Of a stretch of DNA of 64,000 nucleotides, positions 8,136 to 16,938 are shown one piece after another (within the stretch, counting starts at the first letter, position 1; each line of letters begins with the position of its first letter). The translations under genes were made by a program, and so were the position numbers. Below the pieces are notes generated by a model. It worked only from the letters and a program-made list of their open reading frames with translations. It was not told the origin of the DNA and did not search any database. This DNA is from UBA2033 sp035345875 (GTDB lineage: Bacteria > Spirochaetota > Leptospiria > Leptospirales > Leptospiraceae): assembly GCA_035345875.1 (NCBI GenBank), contig DAORDH010000009.1:91129-155128 (forward strand). Direction: 5' to 3'.

Positions 8136-10277
8136 ATGAAATCATTTATTGTAATACTGTTTTCTATTCTATTTTTACAATGTGAGATAAGTAAAAATCC
8201 ACTTGCGCCGAATGGACCTTTTGGAATTTTTATGTTATACTATAATCTCTCTAATATCAAAGCTTGGAAATACACTGACACGGATCTGGTTCATTATAAT
8301 TTAAATGATCCGATATTACCAAACTCTCCAGTCATTCCTTCGTCTGCAGTCTTAAATACGTTTACCATTTCAGAACCACTTCCATCTGGTCTAAATTTTA
8401 ATACATCCAATGGAATCATTTCAGGAACTCCGCTAACGAGTTTCGAAGAAAAAGAATTTAGGTTCACAGCCAATCTAAAACCGTTACCCGATAGAGCTGA
8501 AAATACAAGTAGCTTGAAGATGAATATAGATTACTTTGCTATGAGCAGTGGATTGAATAATCCGTTCTCTGCTGAGTTTCCTTTTCCGGATGATTTCACC
8601 TATTCTAATTATTCCATAGAGCCAAATTTACCGACTGGATTTTTTTTTGATTCGAAAACAGGAATTATATCTGGTCCCGTCCAAACTGAAACTAAAAATT
8701 TTGGAATCTACAAAGTAAAAGCAACTCGAAAAGATGGAGTGAACGTAGTTGGTTCTGCTTCTTTAAAAGTCACCGAATGGGTTTTGGAGGCGTATCTAAA
8801 GGCGCCGAATGCAGAAGCTACTGATTTGTTTGGAGGAGGGGGTGGTGTATCCATTGACAGAGATACTATTGTTGTTGGTGCAGGTGGTGACGATTCACTA
8901 CAAACCACAATTACAAATGGAACTTTAGTTCAAGCATCCGATCAAGTTAGTGCTATTAATTCAGGTGCTGCTTATGTTTTTCGTAGAACAGGAAACACTT
9001 GGGTAAATGAAGCTTATTTAAAAGCTCCCAATGCAGAAGGGGCAGATAATTTTGCATTTATTGCGATTTCTGGAAATACAATTGTAGTAGGAGCTAATGG
9101 AGAAGGTTCAAACCAAACTACAATTACAAATGGCACTCTTACTAGTTCAAACAATCTAGCTGTCAATTCGGGATCTGTTTATGTATTTCGAAGAATAGAG
9201 GGCATTTGGGTGAATGAAGCTTACTTAAAAGCTCCCAATACAAATACAAATTATCAATTTGGTCAGTCAGTTTCTATTTCGGGTGATACAATTGTGGTAG
9301 GGTCAAGAATGGAAGCAAGCAACCAAACTACAATCACAAATGGAACTACAGCTAGTCCTGATAATTCGGCTTCTCAGGCTGGTGCTGCTTACGTGTTTCG
9401 AAGAACGGGAGTCACTTGGGTGAATGAGGCTTATTTAAAAGCTCCAAATGCTGGAGCGGGTGATAATTTTGCTCTTCCAGTAGCAATTTCTGGAGATACA
9501 ATTGTAGCCGGAGCTAGGCTAGAAGATTCTAACCAAACCACAATTACAAATGGTGCAACAGCCAGTGCTAATAACACAGCTGGAGATTCAGGTGCTGCTT
9601 ATGTGTTTCGTAGAACAGGAACCTTATGGTCAAATGAGGCTTACTTGAAAGCGCCCAATTCAGAAACAAATGATAGATTTGGTCAGTCCGTTGCTATTTC
9701 TGGAAATACAATAGTGATTACTGCTCCTAATGAAGATTCTCTGCAAACTACTATTACAAATGGAACGATAGTGCAAGCATCCGATCAGGCAAGCAATACT
9801 TCTGTAGGAGCAGTGCATGTCTTTAGAAGAACTGGAACCACTTGGACAAATGAAGCCTACCTTAAAGCACCAAATGCTGAGACTGGTGATGGATTTGGTA
9901 ATTCTGTCGCCATACATAAAAATACAATTGTAGTTGGTGCTCCAGATGAAGATTCACTGCAAACTACAATCACAAATGGAACTTTGGTACAATCTTCGGA
10001 TACAGCTAGTGATTTAAGAGTCGGTGCTGTCTATGTTTTTAAAAGAACTGGTAACACATGGATAAATGAGGCTTATTTAAAAGCACCTAATGCAGAAGGT
10101 GGCGCATTGGGAACAGGTGATAATTTCGGAGGAAGAGTTTCTATTTCAGGTGATACAATTGTAGTTGGAGCTAATTCAGAGGATTCTAATCAAACAACGA
10201 TAACCAATGGTTCTACTGTTATAGACAATAATAGTGCTACTGAATCCGGTGCTGTTTATGTGTTTAGGCGGAAATGA
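8136..10277 (+). CDS. Array gene 3: He_PIG/FG-GAP_2 propeller lipoprotein (type A)
   Basis: The 713-residue lipoprotein has the same signal and type-A Ig pair as gene 1, nearly identical through LPSGLNFN and GIISG. The second Ig hallmark is LPTGFFFDSKTGIISG. Seven blades follow from WVLEAYLKAPNAEATDLFG. Blade 1 carries an unusual run of glycines (FGGGGGVSI), and blades 2 and 4 have FA in place of FG (DNFAFIAIS, DNFALPVAIS). Blade 3 is nearly identical to blade 3 of gene 1 (GSRMEASNQTTITNGTTASP). The stop lies only 3 bases before the ATG of gene 4, whereas every other pair is separated by 77-95 bases containing the leader element. Genes 3 and 4 may therefore be translationally coupled. Confidence 0.85.
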   Translation: MKSFIVILFSILFLQCEISKNPLAPNGPFGIFMLYYNLSNIKAWKYTDTDLVHYNLNDPILPNSPVIPSSAVLNTFTISEPLPSGLNFNTSNGIISGTPLTSFEEKEFRFTANLKPLPDRAENTSSLKMNIDYFAMSSGLNNPFSAEFPFPDDFTYSNYSIEPNLPTGFFFDSKTGIISGPVQTETKNFGIYKVKATRKDGVNVVGSASLKVTEWVLEAYLKAPNAEATDLFGGGGGVSIDRDTIVVGAGGDDSLQTTITNGTLVQASDQVSAINSGAAYVFRRTGNTWVNEAYLKAPNAEGADNFAFIAISGNTIVVGANGEGSNQTTITNGTLTSSNNLAVNSGSVYVFRRIEGIWVNEAYLKAPNTNTNYQFGQSVSISGDTIVVGSRMEASNQTTITNGTTASPDNSASQAGAAYVFRRTGVTWVNEAYLKAPNAGAGDNFALPVAISGDTIVAGARLEDSNQTTITNGATASANNTAGDSGAAYVFRRTGTLWSNEAYLKAPNSETNDRFGQSVAISGNTIVITAPNEDSLQTTITNGTIVQASDQASNTSVGAVHVFRRTGTTWTNEAYLKAPNAETGDGFGNSVAIHKNTIVVGAPDEDSLQTTITNGTLVQSSDTASDLRVGAVYVFKRTGNTWINEAYLKAPNAEGGALGTGDNFGGRVSISGDTIVVGANSEDSNQTTITNGSTVIDNNSATESGAVYVFRRK

Positions 10278-10280
10278 TTT

Positions 10281-12425
10281 ATGATGAAAACGTTAGTCGC
10301 CATTTTGATTGTAGTATTTTTATTTCAGTGTGAAATCAAAAAAAATCCACTATCACCCAATGGACCTTTTGGAGTTTTTACTTTTTATTATAATCTCTCC
10401 AATATCAAAGCTTGGAAATACACAGACACGGATCTGGTTCATTATAATTTAAATGATCCGATATTACCAAACTCTCCAGTCATTCCTTCGTCTGCAGTCT
10501 TAAATACATTTACCATTTCAGAACCACTTCCATCTGGTCTAAATTTTAATTCATCCAATGGAATCATTTCAGGAACTCCAACAACTAGTCTTGATGAAAA
10601 AGAATTTAGGTTTACTGCTAATTTAAAACCGTTACCCGATAGACCTGATAATACAAGCAGTCTGAAACTCAATGTAGATTATTTTGCTATGACCAGTGCA
10701 TTGAATAATCCTTTCTCTGCTGAGTTTCCATTTCCAGATGATTTCACCTATTCTAATTATTCAATAGAGCCAAGTTTACCGACTGGATTTTCTTTTGATT
10801 CAAAGACTGGAATCATCTCTGGACCAGTTCAAACAGAAACTAAAAATTTTGGAACCTACAAAGTGAGAGCAACTCGAAATGATGGAGTGAATGTAGTTGG
10901 TTCAGCTTCTTTAAAAGTCACCGAATGGGTTTTGGAAGCTTATCTGAAAGCGCCGAATGCGGAAGGTGTGAATCCAGATGGGGATAGCTTTGGAATTGTT
11001 TCAATAAATAAGGATACCATTGTTATTGGTGCAGCTTTTGAAGATTCACTACAAACCACGATTACCAATGGAACTTTGGTTCAGGCCTCAGATGTAGGTG
11101 CAACAAATTCTGGTGCGGCGTATGTATTTCGCAGAACGGGAACCACTTGGGTAAATGAAGCTTACTTAAAAGCACCTAACTCAGAGGGAGGAGATCAGTT
11201 TAATAATGTTAGAATATCAGGAGATATAATTGTAGTGGGAGCTAGTTTTGAAGATTCAAACCAAACAACGATTACTAATGGAACATTAACTGTAAATGGA
11301 ACTGGTGCTTCAAATTCAGGTGCTGCCTATATATTTCGTAGAACAAGGAACACTTGGGCGAATGAAGCTTATTTGAAAGCACCAAATGCTGGAGCAGGTG
11401 ATGAATTTGGTCAGTCAGTTTCCATTGATGGTGATACAATTGTAGTCGGAGCAAGAAATGAGTCAAGTAATCAAACCACAATCACCAATGGAACTACGGC
11501 TAGTTCCGATAATTCGGCACCTCAGGCCGGTGCTGCTTATGTTTTTCGAAGAACAGGAAACACATGGGTTAATGAAGCCTACTTAAAAGCACCCAATGCG
11601 GGAGCAGGAGATGATTTTGGTTTTCCCGTTGCTATTTCGGGAGATACAGTTGTAGTCGGAGCAAGACTAGAAGATTCAAACCAAACTACAATTACCAATG
11701 GAACAACCGCAAGTCCTGATAACTCAGCTGCTGATTCAGGAGCAGCTTATGTTTTCCGCCGAACAGGAACTACTTGGGCAAATGAAGCTTATTTAAAAGC
11801 ACCTAATGCTGAAGCAGGAGATCGATTTGGTCATTCAGTTTCCATTTCGGGTAATACAATCGTAGTTGGTGCCTTATTTGAAGATTCCAACCAAACTATT
11901 ATTACAAATGGAGTGGCTCCAATTGGAGTAAATGGCGCAACGGACTCTGGTGCAGCATATGTGTTTCGCAGAACGGGAACCACTTGGGTAAATGAAGCCT
12001 ACTTAAAAGCTCCCAATGCGGAAGCTAACGATCAATTTGGATGGTCTGTTTCCATTTCGGGTAATACAATTCTAGTTGGTGCACCAGCTGAAGATTCACA
12101 ACAAACTACAATCACAAATGGAACTTTGGTGCAAGCCTCGGATACATCTAGTGATTTAAGAGTCGGTGCTGTCTATGTATTTAAGAGAACGGGGAATACA
12201 TGGGTAAATGAAGCTTATTTAAAAGCACCCAATGCAGAAGGTGGCGCAGGTGGAACTGGTGATAATTTTGGTTTTCAATTTACAATTTCAATTTCAGAAG
12301 ATACCATTGTGGTTGGAGCAAGAGACGAAGATTCTAACCAAACCACAATCACAAACGGTTCGGTTGTGATTGACAATAATGGCGCTTGGGGTTCGGGTGC
12401 TGCTTATGTATTCCGAAGGAAATAA
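10281..12425 (+). CDS. Array gene 4: propeller lipoprotein with chimeric N-terminus
   Basis: The 714-residue product begins MMKTLVAILIVVFLFQC (lipid Cys17), unlike the MKSFIVILFS signal of its neighbours. KKNPLSPNGPFG resembles gene 7, and VFTFYYNLS resembles type-B genes. It then switches to type A at NIKAWKYTDTDL and continues as gene 5 does. Seven blades follow from WVLEAYLKAPNAEGVNPDGD. Blade 3 carries GARNESSNQTTITNGT, which is blade 4 of gene 1, so a blade has changed position. The last blade (GARDEDSNQTTITNGSVVID) is the same as that of gene 5. The leader and the 20-bp element are missing. It looks like a recombinant gene whose 5' end was replaced. The function is as for the family: probable surface lipoprotein of unknown ligand. 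Confidence 0.85.
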   Translation: MMKTLVAILIVVFLFQCEIKKNPLSPNGPFGVFTFYYNLSNIKAWKYTDTDLVHYNLNDPILPNSPVIPSSAVLNTFTISEPLPSGLNFNSSNGIISGTPTTSLDEKEFRFTANLKPLPDRPDNTSSLKLNVDYFAMTSALNNPFSAEFPFPDDFTYSNYSIEPSLPTGFSFDSKTGIISGPVQTETKNFGTYKVRATRNDGVNVVGSASLKVTEWVLEAYLKAPNAEGVNPDGDSFGIVSINKDTIVIGAAFEDSLQTTITNGTLVQASDVGATNSGAAYVFRRTGTTWVNEAYLKAPNSEGGDQFNNVRISGDIIVVGASFEDSNQTTITNGTLTVNGTGASNSGAAYIFRRTRNTWANEAYLKAPNAGAGDEFGQSVSIDGDTIVVGARNESSNQTTITNGTTASSDNSAPQAGAAYVFRRTGNTWVNEAYLKAPNAGAGDDFGFPVAISGDTVVVGARLEDSNQTTITNGTTASPDNSAADSGAAYVFRRTGTTWANEAYLKAPNAEAGDRFGHSVSISGNTIVVGALFEDSNQTIITNGVAPIGVNGATDSGAAYVFRRTGTTWVNEAYLKAPNAEANDQFGWSVSISGNTILVGAPAEDSQQTTITNGTLVQASDTSSDLRVGAVYVFKRTGNTWVNEAYLKAPNAEGGAGGTGDNFGFQFTISISEDTIVVGARDEDSNQTTITNGSVVIDNNGAWGSGAAYVFRRK

Positions 12426-12434
12426 TTTTAGAAC

Positions 12435-12454
12435 TGGACACCTAATATAGTCTA
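12435..12454 (+). promoter_or_regulatory. Conserved 20-bp leader element, copy 4
   Basis: TGGACACCTAATATAGTCTA is the same variant as the copy before gene 3. It ends 63 bases before the ATG of array gene 5. The full 92-base intergenic segment is almost identical to the one before gene 3, so leader and gene 5' end moved or were converted together. Confidence 0.5.
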
Positions 12455-12517
12455 ATTTAAAACTAGAGAATAAAGGATACTTTCCTAGTTATTCCTTTTT
12501 AATCCCTTTTTTACAGC

Positions 12518-14662
12518 ATGAAATCATTTATTGTAATTCTATTTTCTATTCTATTTTTACAATGTGAGATAAGTAAAAATCCACTCGCACCCAATGGACC
12601 ATTTGGGATTTTTACGTTATACTATAATCTCTCTAATATCAAAGCTTGGAAATACACAGACACGGATCTGGTTCATTATAATTTAAATGATCCGATATTA
12701 CCAAACTCTCCAGTCATTCCTTCGTCTGCAGTCTTAAATACATTTACCATTTCAGAACCACTTCCATCTGGTCTAAATTTTAATTCATCCAATGGAATCA
12801 TTTCGGGGACTCCGGTAACGAGTCTCGAAGAAAAAGAATTTAGGTTTACTGCTAATTTAAAACCGTTACCCGATAGACCTGAAAATACAAGCAGTCTGAA
12901 ACTCAATGTAGATTATTTCCCAATGACAAGTGGAGTGAATAATCCTCTCTCTGCTGAGTTTCCCTTTCCGGATGATTTCACCTATTCTAATTATTCTATA
13001 GAGCCAAGTTTACCGACTGGATTTTCTTTTGATTCTAAAACTGGAATCATCTCCGGACCCGTTCAAACTGAAACTAAAAATTTTGGAACCTACAAAGTCA
13101 AAGCAACTCGAAATGATGGAGTGAATGTAGTTGGCTCTGCTTCCTTAAAAGTCACCGAATGGGTTTTGGAAGCTTACCTGAAAGCGCCGAATGCGGAAGG
13201 TGTGAATCCAGATGGGGATTTTTTTGGAGATGTTTCCATAGATAAGGATACAATCGTGGTTAGTTCTAGAGGTGAAGATTCGCTACAAACCACGATTACC
13301 AATGGAACTTTGGTTCAAACCTCAGATGTTGGCGCAACGAATTCTGGTGCTGCCTATGTGTTTCGTAGAACTGGCTCATCTTGGGCGAATGAAGCTTACC
13401 TCAAAGCACCGAATGCCGAATTGGGAGATAATTTTAGAGCTATTGCGATTTCAGGAGATACAATTGTAGCGGGTGCAACTGGTGAAGATTCTCTCCAAGC
13501 AACGATTACAAATGGAACTTTGGTTCAAGTCGCAGACCAAGCAAGTAATACAAGTGTAGGTGCGGCTTATGTGTTTCGCAGAACGGGGAGCACTTGGGCG
13601 TTTGAAGCATATCTGAAAGCGCCTAACGCTGAGGGTGTGGCACCAAATGGCGATAATTTTGGAGACTCAGTTTCCATTTCAGGAGATACAATTGTAGTTG
13701 GTGCAAGCTTAGAAGACTCCCTCCAAACAACGATTACTAACGGAACTTTGGTGCAAGCCTCAGATGTTAGTGGGACTAATTCTGGAGCAGCCTATGTATT
13801 TCGCAGAACGGGAACTACTTGGGTAAATGAAGCATATCTGAAAGCACCAAATGCAGGAGGAGGCGATAATTTTGGAGGATTGTTTAACATTTCCATTTCG
13901 GGTGATACAATAGTAATCGGAGCAAGATTAGAAGATTCAAACCAAACTACAATTACGAATGGTTCCGATGTTATAGATAACAATAGTGCCTCAAATTCTG
14001 GTGCAGCGTATGTGTTTCGTAGAACGGGAAGCACTTGGGCAAATGAGGCCTATCTAAAAGCCCCCAATGCGGAAACACTTGATCAATTTGGAAGATCAGT
14101 TTCCATTTTTAAAAATACAATCGCTATTGGTTCGATTTTGGAAGATTCACTCCAAACAACGATTACTAATGGGACTTTGGTGCAAACCTCAGATGTTGGT
14201 GCTACTGATTCAGGGGCAGCCTATGTGTTTCGTAGAACGGGGACGACTTGGACAAATGAAGCATACTTAAAGGCTCCAAATACGATAGGTGATAATCAAT
14301 TTGGCTGGGTTGGTATTTTTGCTAATACAATTGTAGTTGGTGCAACAGGGGAAGATTCCAACCAAACAACAATTACAAATGGAACTTTAAGTATAAATGG
14401 AACTGGAGCATCGGTTTCAGGTGCAGCCTATGTATTTAAAAGAACTGGTAATATTTGGGTAAATGAAGCATATCTCAAAGCGCCTAACGCTGGCACTTCT
14501 GACAGATTTGGTGAAGGTGGAATTTCAATTTCAGAAGATACAATTGTGGTTGGAGCAAGAGACGAAGATTCTAACCAAACCACAATCACAAACGGTTCGG
14601 TTGTGATTGACAATAATGGCGCTTGGGGTTCGGGTGCTGCTTATGTGTTCCGAAGGAAATAA
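12518..14662 (+). CDS. Array gene 5: He_PIG/FG-GAP_2 propeller lipoprotein (type A)
   Basis: The 714-residue lipoprotein has signal end LFLQC (Cys16) and type-A Ig modules nearly identical to gene 4. Seven blades run from WVLEAYLKAPNAEGVNPDGD to the YVFRRK end. Blades 1, 2, 3 and 5 use the SLQ loop, the largest number of SLQ blades in the array. Blade 3 begins WAFEAYLKAPNAEGVAPNGD, and blade 2 has DNFRAIAIS where FG is usual. The final blade matches gene 4 almost base for base (14527-14662 against 12290-12425), as expected after gene conversion. The leader has the 20-bp element and no Shine-Dalgarno. It is probably a surface-exposed lipoprotein; the ligand is unknown. Confidence 0.85.
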   Translation: MKSFIVILFSILFLQCEISKNPLAPNGPFGIFTLYYNLSNIKAWKYTDTDLVHYNLNDPILPNSPVIPSSAVLNTFTISEPLPSGLNFNSSNGIISGTPVTSLEEKEFRFTANLKPLPDRPENTSSLKLNVDYFPMTSGVNNPLSAEFPFPDDFTYSNYSIEPSLPTGFSFDSKTGIISGPVQTETKNFGTYKVKATRNDGVNVVGSASLKVTEWVLEAYLKAPNAEGVNPDGDFFGDVSIDKDTIVVSSRGEDSLQTTITNGTLVQTSDVGATNSGAAYVFRRTGSSWANEAYLKAPNAELGDNFRAIAISGDTIVAGATGEDSLQATITNGTLVQVADQASNTSVGAAYVFRRTGSTWAFEAYLKAPNAEGVAPNGDNFGDSVSISGDTIVVGASLEDSLQTTITNGTLVQASDVSGTNSGAAYVFRRTGTTWVNEAYLKAPNAGGGDNFGGLFNISISGDTIVIGARLEDSNQTTITNGSDVIDNNSASNSGAAYVFRRTGSTWANEAYLKAPNAETLDQFGRSVSIFKNTIAIGSILEDSLQTTITNGTLVQTSDVGATDSGAAYVFRRTGTTWTNEAYLKAPNTIGDNQFGWVGIFANTIVVGATGEDSNQTTITNGTLSINGTGASVSGAAYVFKRTGNIWVNEAYLKAPNAGTSDRFGEGGISISEDTIVVGARDEDSNQTTITNGSVVIDNNGAWGSGAAYVFRRK

Positions 14663-14671
14663 ATTTACAAC

Positions 14672-14691
14672 TAGTTACCTATCCTGGTCTA
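14672..14691 (+). promoter_or_regulatory. Degenerate copy of the 20-bp leader element
   Basis: TAGTTACCTATCCTGGTCTA aligns with the array consensus and keeps the right arm GTCTA. The left arm and spacer have changed. It ends 62 bases before the ATG of gene 6. If the element matters for expression, gene 6 may be regulated differently. Confidence 0.35.
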
Positions 14692-14753
14692 ACTAAAACC
14701 TAAAACAAAAAATACTTTACAAGATATTTATTTTAAATACTGCTTGTAACCTT

Positions 14754-16856
14754 ATGAAATCGCTAGTTGTAATTGTCTTTTCTTCCCTGTTTTTGCAGTG
14801 TGAAATCAAACAAAATCCACTTGCGCCAAATGGACCGTTTGGGCTTTTTACTTTCTATTTGAATCTATCTAAAATCGGAGCTTGGAGTTATTCTGATCCA
14901 AATCCTGTTTATTCGAAAGATCTTCCCATTGATACGAATGTTCCCAAAACCTCTCCTCTTGCTATCGTAAAAAGTTATTCGATGAAAACGAATCTGCCAA
15001 ATGGGCTTAGCTTAAATACAACCAATGGTTATATTACTGGAACTCCTTTAGAATTGGGAAGTTCTGAGGTAGATATTTTTGCTAATAATGATTTCTATAA
15101 AGAGCAATATTCTACTAAGCTTAAGATTACGGTGGCAGGTTTTTCTTATTTACCCACGTATTCTTTTGTCTTTGGAAGCCAAGTCAGTATAACTCCCACA
15201 TTTAGTGAAAATTTGAACGCAAGTGACTTTCAGTTTTCAATTACGCCGAGTCTTCCTACAGGGGTTAGTATCAATCCAAACACAGGTGTTGTATCTGGAA
15301 CATGTGCAGAAAAGAGAAATGGTTCTTATACAGTGACCGCGACTACTCAATCGAACAAAAAATTTATTGCAAGTTTTCAGTTGAATATCGTAGCTTGGGA
15401 AAACGAAGCGTATTTGAAGGCGCCTAACGCGGAAGCGGGTGATAATTTTGGCTTTTCAGTTTCTATCGATGGGGATACCATTGTGGTGGGATCTTCTGGC
15501 GAGGATTCTCTCCAAACCACAATCACAAATGGAACCATGGTTAGTTCAGATAATTCAGCACTTAATGCTGGATCAGCATATGTGTTTCGTAGAATCGGAA
15601 CTACTTGGGCAAACGAAGCCTATTTAAAAGCACCGAATGCAGAAACGAACGATTTATTTGGTACAGTAGTTTCAATTTCTGGAGATACTATTGTTGTTAG
15701 TACTATATCAGAAGATTCAAACCAAACTACAATTACAAATGGAACAACAGCTAGTTCCGATAATTCGGCAGACCTGTCAGGTGCTGCATATGTGTTTCGA
15801 CGAACAGGAACTACTTGGACAAATGATGCTTACTTGAAAGCACCAAATGCTGAGCTTGGAGATAATTTTGGGGGCTCTGTTTCTATTAGTGGAGATACTA
15901 TTGTAGTCGGTGGAATTGGAGAGGATTCAAACCAAACTACAATTACAAATGGAACAACTAATGCTTTAAATAGTTCAAGTGGGTTTGGAGCTGCCTACGT
16001 GTTTCGACGAACAGGAAGCACTTGGGCCAACGAAGCTTATTTAAAAGCACCCAATGCCGGAATGGATGATTTTTTTGGCTGGTCAGTTTCCGTAAATAAT
16101 GACACAATTGTGGTTGGTGCGAGAGACGAAGATTCAAACCAAACTACAATTACGAATGGAAGCATAGCAAGTGCAAATAACTCTTCTACAAATTCAGGTG
16201 CTGTCTATGTGTTTCGCAGAACAGGAACCATTTGGGTGAATGAAGCTTATTTAAAAGCACCCAATGCTGAAGCTAATGATAAATTTGGGTCAGCAGTTTC
16301 AATTTCTGGAAATACGACTGTGGTTGCGGCAACTGGTGAGGCAAGCAATCAAAAAACAATTACAAATGGAATAACTGCAAGTGCAGATAATTCAGCAACT
16401 TCTAGCGGGGCAGTCTATGTTTTTCGCAGATCGGGAACCAATTGGACAAATGAGGCTTATTTAAAAGCACCTAACGCTGATGCAAATGATAACTTTGGAA
16501 ACTCAATTTCTATTTCAGCAGATACGATTGTAGTTGCGGCAAAGAGTGAAGCAAGTAATCAAAATACTATTACAAATGGAAGCACAGCAAGTGCAGATAA
16601 TTCAGCAACTTTTAGCGGGGCAGTCTATGTGTTTCGCAGAACAGGAACTACTTGGGCAAATGAAGCCTACCTGAAAGCACCAAATCCTGATAACGGTGAC
16701 AACTTTGGAGAATCCGTTTCCATCAGTGGTGAAACAATTGTAGTTGGTGCATCTCGAGAAGATTCAAACCAAACAACCATTACAAATGGAACGACTGCGA
16801 ATGCAAATAATACAGCGAGCGATTCTGGTGCCGTATACGTATTCCGGCGGAAATGA
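14754..16856 (+). CDS. Array gene 6: He_PIG/FG-GAP_2 propeller lipoprotein (type B)
   Basis: The 700-residue lipoprotein begins MKSLVVIVFSSLFLQC (Cys16) and has type-B Ig modules like gene 2: LPNGLSLNTTNGYITGTP, then LPTGVSINPNTGVVSGTC. Seven blades follow from WENEAYLKAPNAEAGDNFG. Unlike the other members, nearly all its blades use the short SNQ/TASxDNSA loop. Blades 5 and 6 carry EASNQKTITNG and EASNQNTITNG with VVAA in place of VVGA, which looks like a recent internal blade duplication. The third blade has WTNDAYLK (Glu to Asp). The leader contains only a degenerate 20-bp element. It is probably a surface lipoprotein of unknown ligand. Confidence 0.85.
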   Translation: MKSLVVIVFSSLFLQCEIKQNPLAPNGPFGLFTFYLNLSKIGAWSYSDPNPVYSKDLPIDTNVPKTSPLAIVKSYSMKTNLPNGLSLNTTNGYITGTPLELGSSEVDIFANNDFYKEQYSTKLKITVAGFSYLPTYSFVFGSQVSITPTFSENLNASDFQFSITPSLPTGVSINPNTGVVSGTCAEKRNGSYTVTATTQSNKKFIASFQLNIVAWENEAYLKAPNAEAGDNFGFSVSIDGDTIVVGSSGEDSLQTTITNGTMVSSDNSALNAGSAYVFRRIGTTWANEAYLKAPNAETNDLFGTVVSISGDTIVVSTISEDSNQTTITNGTTASSDNSADLSGAAYVFRRTGTTWTNDAYLKAPNAELGDNFGGSVSISGDTIVVGGIGEDSNQTTITNGTTNALNSSSGFGAAYVFRRTGSTWANEAYLKAPNAGMDDFFGWSVSVNNDTIVVGARDEDSNQTTITNGSIASANNSSTNSGAVYVFRRTGTIWVNEAYLKAPNAEANDKFGSAVSISGNTTVVAATGEASNQKTITNGITASADNSATSSGAVYVFRRSGTNWTNEAYLKAPNADANDNFGNSISISADTIVVAAKSEASNQNTITNGSTASADNSATFSGAVYVFRRTGTTWANEAYLKAPNPDNGDNFGESVSISGETIVVGASREDSNQTTITNGTTANANNTASDSGAVYVFRRK

Positions 16857-16864
16857 TTTATAAC

Positions 16865-16884
16865 TAGACACCTAATGTAGTCTA
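16865..16884 (+). promoter_or_regulatory. Conserved 20-bp leader element, copy 6
   Basis: TAGACACCTAATGTAGTCTA has both intact TAGAC/GTCTA arms and one change in the spacer. It ends 54 bases before the ATG of array gene 7. The rest of this leader differs from those of genes 1-5, so the dyad itself is the conserved part. Confidence 0.5.
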
Positions 16885-16938
16885 ATATAAAACTAAAAAA
16901 ATTAGAGTAAATTAATTTTAAATATTAATCAAAGCCTT

